Assembly (NCBI GenBank): GCA_019677205.1
Contig: JAAMXY010001726.1
Location: 1 to 14,947 of the forward strand
DNA: 14,947 nt
Direction of reading: 5' to 3'
Source of the DNA: Pinguiococcus pyrenoidosus
Taxonomy: Eukaryota > Sar > Pinguiophyceae > Pinguiochrysidales > Pinguiochrysidaceae
Shown here: piece by piece, positions 1 to 7,818 of the stretch
Numbering within the stretch: position 1 is the stretch's first letter
How the letters are laid out: each line of letters starts with the position of its first letter
Made by a program: the position numbers and the translations under genes
The notes under the pieces: model-generated
Database searches by the model: none
What the model saw: the letters and a program-made list of their open reading frames with translations, nothing else
What the model was told of the DNA's origin: nothing

Positions 1-2942
1 TACCAAGCAAGATTGGGTCCCTGCTTTTGAGCGTCCAGATCGACGGCCAGAGCGTTCGAGGCTCGCCTTTCGGCGTCGAAGTGGTCGGGGGAGAGGCCGA
101 AGGTGCCATGAGCACGGCGAGAGGCGAAGGCCTTGTGGTTGCTGTCGCGGGGGCCAAGGCTTCCGTGACGATTCAGGCCGTGGACGTCTATGGTAATGAG
201 AAGCTTGAAGGTGGCGATGTCTTCAACGCGACGGCCTCACTGGTATCGGAGGCGGCGCATCGAGAGACGGATGCGAGAGCGGCGTTGAGCTCCTTCGCTG
301 TTGTGGATCTGCTGAATGGCACGTACATTTGCGAGTACGTCCTGGTCATCTCCGGCTGGCACGACCTCATGATCACCACGCAAGGGCAGCACATCCAAGG
401 TTCGCCCTTTCGCATTTTCGTCACGGCGGCAAGCCCAGACGGACCGGCGTCTCTGGCGACGGGAGATGGCTTGTACTCCGGCGTCGCGGGAGATGCTGCG
501 TCCGTAGCGCTTCAGCTGGCGGATGCTTACGGCAATTATGTGTCCGACGCGGGTCACAGGATCTCGTTCCGCCTCCAAACCCCCGATTCCAGTGCCTGGT
601 CCACGAAGGCAGTGGACACGCCGCGAGAGGATGCGTCCAGCATCCAAGCGATGCAGATACGGGACAACCTAGACGGCAGCTTCTTGTTGATGTATACCGC
701 GACAAAGGCGGGAGGCCATCTGCTTGAAGCGTTTCATCACTCCGCTGGCTACATCACGCTGGAGTACCAGTCGCAGACCGACCTCACGGGAGAGACCACG
801 CTGCAGGAGATGGGGCCGCGGGCGTCTTTGGCGTTTGACTTTGGCTTTGATCCGCCAACGCAAGCGACACGGGATGACTTCGCAAGGAAGAACGATGAGA
901 TGGGCACAAACTCGGTCCCCTTTCCGCAGGATTTCTGGTCGCTTCGCGTGAGGGCCTTCCTGTCGGTACCACAGAGCGAAGACTACGTCTTCCTGGTCAC
1001 TACGGAGGCCGGGGCAGGCGTCGCTTTTCGACTGAATGATTTCACGCTCATTGACGATTTCGAGGAGCGTGTGGATGCCAACATCAATTCGGCTCCACCT
1101 TCCTCGGTGAGCCGACGCTCTGCGGCCTTCCACTTGGCCAGCAGTGCTCTCTACGCGATGGAGCTGCGCTACAACCATTTCCAGGGCGCAGCGCATCTTC
1201 GGGTGGAACTGGAGTCCCCCAGAACAAGTAGAACGACGATCTCCTCCGAATATCTCTTCGGCGTTGGCTCCAAAATCGAAGACCGAACCTACGCGCCACG
1301 GATCTACCCGGGCACCCTAGCAGCGCAGATGTCTACCGTAGTCGCAGACGACTGCCTTCGGGCCGTGTCGACGATAGAGACGTGTCGACTCGTTCTTGAG
1401 AGTCGAGATGCTCTGGGCAACCAGCTCCTTCACGGTGGCCTGTTGGCGTCCGTTCGTGCACGACACCTGAAGTCCAATACCTACGTCGACGCGTACGTAC
1501 GGGACGACAGGAATGGGTTGTACGTCGCAGAGCTGGACCTGCGCCTGTCTGGCGTCTGGCGCGTGTACTGCAGCATCGGCGCCGTGGCGCCTCATATGGA
1601 CTACGGATTCGATAGCTTCGAGGACGCGATCGAGGAGAACGTCATGAAGGACAACCCTCTCTCGATAGACGTACCGCCCGGTCCCGTCGTGGCAGCGAGG
1701 TCCTACGCTGCCGGTGAGGGACTGTCGGCGGCCGGAGCCGGCGCACTCGCGTCCTTCTTTGTTGTGCTACTTGACGAATTCTCCAACCCCGCGTCTGTGA
1801 GCGGCAGGGACCTCGGCGATCCACCAATCTCAGTGCTATTCGCCGGGCGGAGATCCGCCGTGATCCCGGAGGCCTCCGCCTACGACGCAAGCCGCTCCGA
1901 CGAGATTGTCGTTGTGTCCAAAGCCGTTGAGCATGTGGCCGACACTACATTTGAAGTGAGGTATGTCGCCGAGCAGGCCGGTCTCCTCAGTGTCTATATC
2001 GGGGTGAGGGGTGAAGCCATCAAGGCGTCCCCATACAATCTCACCATCCACCCAGGCCCAGCTGATGCCTCGGCATCCCAAGTCGCGCTGGGTACGACTT
2101 ACTTGTCCGGAACGAGCAACAGCATCGTCATCCACTCCCGAGATCGCTTTGGAAACTCGCTCGACTTCGGCGGGGCCAAGTTCCGAGTCTCTCTTGAGGG
2201 AAATCCAGCGAAACCGGCCCGAGGGGCTGTGCTTGACCAAGGCGACGGCCGGTACCTGGTCACGTTCGTGCCACAGGTTCCAGGCGCGAACGACCTCCAT
2301 GTGGAGCTGGCAGCGAGTGGACAAAACTACCTGGACGCTGCGGGATCGGGTTCGGGATTGCTTGGCTCCTACTTCAGCGAGGTTGGACAACGTGGGGTGC
2401 CGAACCTTCAGAGGATCGATGCCGTTGTCGACTTTGACTTCGGCACGGGGCGCGTTGGCCACTTTCCGAAGGACTCTGCGAGCGTGCGGTGGACAGGATT
2501 TCTTGAGGGTCCCTACGACGCGACCGTGCTCTTCGAGGTCACGGCGGATGACGCAGCTCGATTGTACATCGACGACATTCTCGTTGTCGACGTGGTAAAC
2601 AGGGGTGAGTGCCTTTGCTGAACTTCTCTTCCTTTTGGAGAAACGCCCTCAACGCGGCAACGGTCTTGTAGCTTCCCGAGGATCCTTTCCCCTGACCAAA
2701 GGCCACCTGCATCGACTCCAACTCGACTACGAGGAAAGAGCTGGCAGTGCGCACATCTCCCTTTTGTGGCAGAGTGCGTTCACGCCGAGACAGGTAAGAG
2801 GGAGAATCCAATGCTCTCTCATGCAGAGGTGCGAAGTGTCATTGCGAGCTGTTGCTGCTGTCCGTAGGTCGTTCCCCAGAGGTTTCTGTATGCACGGAGT
2901 GAGCCCCTTCGCGGCTCTCCCTTTCGCATCAACGTCCTATGA
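1..2942 (+). CDS. Filamin-like Ig repeat / PA14 domain protein, 3' part (5' end outside window)
   Basis: Exons are <3..2604, 2672..2793 and 2868..2942; both introns (67 and 74 nt) have GT donors and TAG acceptors, and the model gives about 932 residues ending in TGA. The frame is open to the left edge, so the start is missing. Seen in order: the end of one filamin-type repeat (motif RGSPF near bp 57-74), two full repeats (bp about 110-430 and 440-760; hallmarks GEGL, D.YGN and GSPF), a PA14 domain (about 790-1265, ending ISSEYLFG), three more filamin-like repeats (about 1280-2340), and a second PA14 starting GLLGSYFSEVG. The second PA14 is completed only by splicing: exon 2 gives the LHRLQLDYEE and ISLLWQS strands and exon 3 gives VVPQRFLYA. 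PA14 is a beta-barrel, often carbohydrate-binding, and filamin repeats are Ig-like spacers. An extracellular or surface role is inferred; no signal peptide or membrane anchor lies in the visible part. The final exon ends just after another SPFRI motif. Confidence 0.85.
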
Positions 2943-3069
2943 GCACGCTGAATGTGCCACCAGGATGAATCACTACGGCACAAAGATGCAACCAAGGGAA
3001 AAAAGATGAAGACTGAGTAGCTCCGATTTGCGACCACCTGATGGCTACACAAACCCTTTCTGCGGCCTA
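2943..3069. other. Short 3'-3' intergenic spacer
   Basis: This is 127 bp between the stop codon of the filamin/PA14 gene and that of the GluRS gene, which converge here. It must hold both 3' UTRs and polyadenylation signals. I see no AATAAA; an A-rich patch (AAGGGAAAAAAGATGAAG, about 2993-3010) is the only compositional feature. Confidence 0.6.
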
Positions 3070-6000
3070 CTAGCGATGGGTGGCAGCTCCTCCAAGAACT
3101 GACATGGCCTTGGATTTGCCGTCGGGCACCATGATAAATCGTGCCGGGACCTAGAGCCGGTGCGGATCGCAGTCTGTCAGCCCTCTGCGTCGGCAAGGAC
3201 GACACGGGAATCGGAAGCCTACCTCCGGGCCGCCGAATGGACGATCGCATCTGAAGAAGCCTCGCCGCTCGAGCTGCACGAATTCGCCCTCGTTGATGTG
3301 GTTCAGGAGCGGGTCTCCCAGGGCTTCCGTCACGACTTCGGACGGATCCACAAGGAAATCATGCCAGTCGTCATCGTCCTGGAACGAGACGGGTGGTTAG
3401 CAAAACCAGCTGGCCAGGCGCCCGAGAAAGGGGTCGAAGGGAGACGTACCTCCAGCTTCGGCTTGCTGATGAGGAAGTCGTACTCGACAAGCTGGACTGT
3501 GCTCTTCTCGGGGACGTCAGCGATCCAGTTGACCTTGCGAAGAGACGCGCTGAGCTGAGTTGCGTGCAGGTGGGACAAGCACTGAGCTCAAGCTACCAGC
3601 TACCTTCAGCTTCGTAGTTTTCGGGCTGCCCTCCGGATTGCTCCTGCCGATCAGGCGGATCACCCTGCCCGCTTCATCCTTCTCAATTTGGGTGACCACG
3701 AAGTTCATCCATCGCATAAGTGTGATCTCCTCGCCCTATGATGTGTGTGATCAGGGTCACGAGGATTCCGCGACGTCCTTCCTCCGTCGACCAGCGACCG
3801 TACCTCTGTCACCGCCTCGGCGTCGCCCCCTTCGAGGAAGACTCGCCTCGCAATCCGCATCGCTCGCGAGCCTTTGGTCGGATCCTTCGGGATGAGCGGA
3901 ACGGTTTTCGCGTGCGTGCCGTCATCCGTCTCCGGCACATCCGCGCCTATGCGGCATGAAATCAGCTTGCGTCCCACTCGCAAGGGGGGTGACTCTGCTC
4001 CTTGCTACCTTCCACGTCAAACGGAACGCAAGACCCCGCAAAGACTGCCATGAACCGGCGGGCGGTGGGCTCGAGGGCTTGCTTGTTCTTCGCCCAGAAC
4101 TTGTCCCACTCCATGTTCACGATCCTTCGCGAGGCTCCTTGCGAGAGAATGAAGTCACGGAGAACGGGAACTTGGACGCCTCGACGAATCAAGCCCTGTG
4201 TATCCCGCCAGAACAAGCGAAGAACATGAGGCTGACTGGCGCTCGTGGTTGCAATCCGTCGGGAACTCGATGATGCCAAACCTGTACTGTGGGGAATCGC
4301 GGATCGAACCAACCGTCCACGAGCCCTTCGTCGACAAACTGCTGCAGCTTCCGCTTGCTCAGGAGCGTGTAGACGAAGTTAAGCCTGGCGAAAGCGTGAA
4401 TACGAACTTCGCGGAGCCCCATGGCGGCCTTCGAAACGACGACGTTAGGACGCTGCTGGCAGCTCCTGCCCTGCCGACAGGCATACCTGGAGCCAGTGGT
4501 ACTGGGCATCTCTGTCGTTGTACTCGGTGGTGCGCAGAGCGTGTGAAACGCCCTCGAGGCTGTCAACGATCGGACACGCCAGGTCATACGTGGGATACGC
4601 CTTCAAGGTTGTGCGTGAGACTTCCTGGCTGCGGCCCTGGACAACGTGAGCACGGCGAAAGTACCTTGTAGCGAGTTCCCGTCCGATGGTGCGGCGTGTC
4701 ATTGTATCGGTACAGCACAGGATCTCGAAGCGTCCCGTTGGGATCGCTCATGTTGATCTTCGCCCGAAGGCAGTATGGCTGAGCATCTTTCTCGCCCTGC
4801 AGGGTGCTTAGCTGCCTGATGAAAGCTTTGACACGTGCTCAGGAATCGTCGCCTACCTTGAGCAACTTCTCGAAGAGCTCGAGATTCTCTTCCGGCGACG
4901 TGTCGCGATACTTGGAGTCCTTGGCGTCGATGCATGGTGCTACGATTAGCGGAAGCTGCACCGAGCCAATTGCGACGAGTCAAACATCACCTGCATTTTC
5001 ATGCGCTCATCGCGCATCACCTCCATGGGCGTCGCATCCATGTAGGCCTTCCCCTCGCCGATCAGCTTTCGCGCGTAGTTCTGGATCTCGTCGAAGAAGT
5101 CCGACGTGTGGCTGACCACGTCAGGAACGACCTCCAGCTTCTCGAGGTCCTTGAGGATGTTTTCCTCGAACTCCTCCTTCTCCTTGCTGGGGTTCGTGTC
5201 ATCAAACCTCACCAACAGCTTGCCTGCGCAGTGGAAGACGGATGAGCCTTGGGCGTCAATCACGAATCAGTCGCAAAGCAGGAACGACGCCGGACCTTTG
5301 TAAGTCCGCGCGTAGTAGTTGTTGAGCATGACGGCCTTCACGTGTCCCAGGTGCATGTAGCCACTGGGCTCCGGAGGAAATCGAGTCATCACCTGCCCCT
5401 CCACGGCTCCCTCCAGAGGCGGGCATCCTCCCTTTCGACGTAGCAGATTGGCTAAGGCGCATGCTCAAAAGCGCCGCTGCAGCTTCAGAGGCTCAGGAGT
5501 TCGCTTACTTGGTCCACGTTCTTTCCTCCTTTCTTCCCGCCTTCGCCTCCCTTGCCGCCCTTTTTCGGCGGCACGGATAGCTTACGAAGCGCCATCCCGG
5601 GGTTCTCGAAGGCCTCCATGCTAGAAAGGTGCTGAAACCATCGCTGGATGTTGGCAAAAGCAGACAGATCTGTGAAGGCGGAAGGGCGAACCACCGCATT
5701 AGCTTGCTTTTCCTGCGTCGCTACGATCTTTTGGAGGCGTATGTACCTGGTCCCGTGCTTCCGCGTCCTCCGCCAGCACCGGCAGTGAGGGCGGACCAGA
5801 TGACGACGTCGGCAATGGTCACGTAGTAGCCTGTAGACAGGGACGACCTCCTTAGGGGACCGCCACTCGCAAGCGTGGATGGATCTCCTTCGCGTACCGG
5901 CGAGGAAGGTGCGCGTTGCAAGAGCTGCGTCCAACGCAAGGTTGAAGGCCTCTCCTTGCGGCGTGCTCAGCACGATCTCACACCACTGGTCAACGTACGC

Positions 6001-6609
6001 CTGCTTCAAGGCATCCGCTCCGCCGAAGAGGCCCTCTTGCTGCGCACTACGCGCGAGAAATCGTGCAATGGTCACGTCACCGCAGAGGCCGGCGCCATTG
6101 GGCAGCAGCAACTGCGGCTGAGGCACGGCTTCTCCCGGTGCCACTCGCTTGGCAATGCAACCGATGTCTAGGACAGGAAAAGACGAAGACAAGGAGAAAG
6201 ACGAGGCGTACCGCAAGGTGAGGTGTGCCTCGCCCTCACCGTCCGCCATGGTGCTTGCAGCACGTACCAGTGTTCGTCATCCTGGACACGATCATCGCTG
6301 CCAAAGGCTGCACGGGCTCCGTGTACACCAAGGTGGGCTTCTGGACCACACTCGGCAGCGGAGCAGAAGATCCGCCCGTGCTGGGCGCGTCCGCAGGCGG
6401 TGCCTCTCCCTAAGTTGGTGCACTCGCGCGCTTGAGGTTGCTGGTGGCCCTTCTTGAAGCTACTTTCGCAATGCACGCACCTTCGCAGCTGCGCGCTTGG
6501 CCATTTTGGCGGCCTTCTTGGCCAGCTTTCTTTGCTGCCCTTTGCTGAGCTCGCCGTTTGCTGCGCCGTTCTCGGCGCCAGGCGCGGACTGCTTTTGCTC
6601 GTCGGCCAT
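3070..6609 (-). CDS. Cytosolic glutamyl-tRNA synthetase (GluRS) with GST-like N-terminal domain
   Basis: Charges tRNA-Glu with glutamate in the cytosol. Exons (minus strand): 6609-6481, 6340-6268, 6167-5898, 5830-5747, 5669-5509, 5431-5296, 5223-4991, 4919-4857, 4796-4665, 4600-4487, 4428-4282, 4195-4009, 3946-3804, 3735-3604, 3533-3450, 3378-3223, 3150-3070; about 774 aa. Exon 1 is a Lys/Ala-rich extension. Exons 2-5 form the GST-like domain ([17 protein letters not shown], then IQRWFQHL) with a Gly/Lys linker. The catalytic core follows: [14 protein letters not shown] holds the HIGH motif (HLGH, about 5342-5353), then [39 protein letters not shown] and LSKRK in place of KMSKS (about 4350-4366). 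The anticodon-binding barrels end near [19 protein letters not shown] and the GST-like domain distinguish it from GlnRS. There is no ProRS fusion and no WHEP repeat. Without the Lys-rich exon its length matches yeast Gus1 (about 708 aa). Least certain: the intron 1 acceptor, the 5508-5432 intron, and whether exon 1 belongs. Confidence 0.93.
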
Positions 6610-7031
6610 CGCGAGGGCTCAGGCGCAAGCGCACACTACACAAGTGACCGATAAGGGACTCTCTGGCCGCAGGGACGGAAGCGCAAAGCTCCGCTGCGGT
6701 CAAGGTACGGGCGCGAGACGAGGGCCACAGAGAAAGCCGAGAGAGCATTCAGTGGCGATCAACGTGACAGATGGACCCGAGGTGTTTTGGATTCTCTCTT
6801 CTCGAATTAGCGTCTTATCCATTATATGACGATTCATATATACAATTTCTATATTTAAAAATATAAATTCTAGATTGTAGTATCAAGTACTATAAAAATC
6901 CGAGATGGGTTCTTTGGAATTCGAAGTTTTCCCGCGCGTCGAAGGTGCGAAGTTGCCGGGCAGATTCCAGGCTTCATCCGCGCTCTCCCACGCACTTTCG
7001 CGCTTTCACGCACCAGGAAAAGCCATTCACC
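6610..7031. promoter_or_regulatory. Divergent intergenic region (GluRS / UMP1) with AT-rich island
   Basis: These 422 bp separate the start codons of the GluRS gene (minus) and the UMP1 gene (plus), so both promoters should lie here. Positions about 6815-6900 are strikingly AT-rich in an otherwise GC-rich window. They include ATATTTAAAAATATAAATT (about 6851-6869) and a TATA-box-like TATAAAAA at 6891-6898, about 135 bp before the UMP1 ATG. Read on the minus strand the island also contains TATA-like runs facing GluRS. An open frame from 6905 enters UMP1 but has no homology and is taken as 5' UTR. Promoter function is inferred from position and composition. Confidence 0.5.
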
Positions 7032-7680
7032 ATGGACGCAGAGAAGGTGAGCACACGTCGCAGGCGAATGGCGAGCTGAGTGCCTGCGGGGAGCGTATCT
7101 TTGACCGGTTTGCTCGAACGCTGCGACAGGCAAGCCTCCCGGTGCTGAAGGAGCCCCGCGACACCCTGCGCCTTGGTCTAGGCGTCGCCGCGGAGCGGAC
7201 GCGGACAAAGCATCCGGTGGAAGAATTCCAGATGAACGGAATCACGCGCCAACTGGACGAGAAGATCAAGACGGTGCGTTTCCTTTCCCCGCGCAGCCCG
7301 GGATACCCAGCTCCGGAGGAGAGTTCTCATCCTTAACCTCGCTTTTCTTCCAACAGGTCCGCATGCTCCATGGCATCGGAGCGGCCATGGACTTGAAAGC
7401 CGAAATAGTTGCGTGCTCTCAGCCCACCCGCCTGCCTGGACTTCCGTCGTCCAACGTAGCTCTCGACACGCTGCTGAACAACGACGAAAAGGTAAGCCGA
7501 GCCGTCGACCAAAGCGACGATTGCTCGCCATCACTCGTTCTCCCGCGCTTGGTGTTCGTCTAACGTGAGTAACGAATGTAGATTCGCTTTGAGGACGTGC
7601 TTGGCAGGGAGGAGGACCGTCCGGATGCGCCGAAGTTTAAGTTGCACAGTGCGATGGAGATCAAGTTCGGAATGCTCTAA
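7032..7680 (+). CDS. UMP1: Proteasome maturation factor UMP1/POMP
   Basis: Assembly chaperone that sits inside the nascent 20S proteasome, coordinates half-proteasome dimerisation and is its first substrate. Exons 7032-7046, 7130-7273, 7357-7491 and 7582-7680 give 130 aa (human POMP about 141). Introns are 83, 83 and 90 nt, all phase 0, with acceptors CAG, CAG and TAG. Family hallmarks visible: DTLRLGL, then HPVEEFQMN, then LPSSNVALDTLLNNDE, which matches the LPFLSSSNLSLDVLRGNDE block of POMP across a splice junction. The C-terminus IRFEDVLG...MEIKFGML matches GFEDILND...MVEYKLGL. Exon 1 encodes only MDAEK. The first acceptor (7129) was chosen because it gives a normal intron length and restores the family N-terminus. 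A closer in-phase CAG (7063) would leave a 17-nt intron. The Met start is plausible but the N-terminus is the least certain part. Confidence 0.9.
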
Positions 7681-7818
7681 GTCCGGCTTTGATTCGCCTT
7701 CGTCTCCTCTCTATCTCTTGATGCCTTTCCTTCAGCAGTCGCTTTCCTTCAGCAGTCCTGCGATCCGCAGCGCCCCTCCTCCCTCCTCCCTCAAAAGATT
7801 CCGGCCCTTCTATCCAAA
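7681..7818. other. Convergent 3' spacer, pyrimidine-rich
   Basis: This is 138 bp between the UMP1 stop and the stop of the 7-TM gene on the other strand. It is rich in C and T on the plus strand (runs such as CTCCTCCCTCCTCCCTC) and carries a 17-bp tandem duplication. No coding potential is evident. Confidence 0.6.
7725..7757 (+). repeat. 17-bp tandem direct duplication
   Basis: The unit CTTTCCTTCAGCAGTCG occurs at 7725-7741 and again, with a final-base change, at 7742-7758. It lies in the shared 3' spacer. It could be replication slippage with no function. Confidence 0.85.

Noticed and set aside
237-1196. Long minus-strand open frames opposite the filamin/PA14 gene
   Set aside because: Arg-rich GC-bias shadows with no homology; the plus frame shows repeated domain motifs.
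6240-6249. Met at 6249 (MADGEGE...) as the GluRS start
   Set aside because: The exon 6340-6268 ([19 protein letters not shown]) fits the GST-like N-terminus better and splices in phase to 6167; 6249 lies inside that intron.
3070-6609. GluRS region as a frameshifted pseudogene
   Set aside because: Every frame break coincides with a GT...AG interval of about 58-140 nt with matching phase, and the joined protein is full length with all catalytic motifs.
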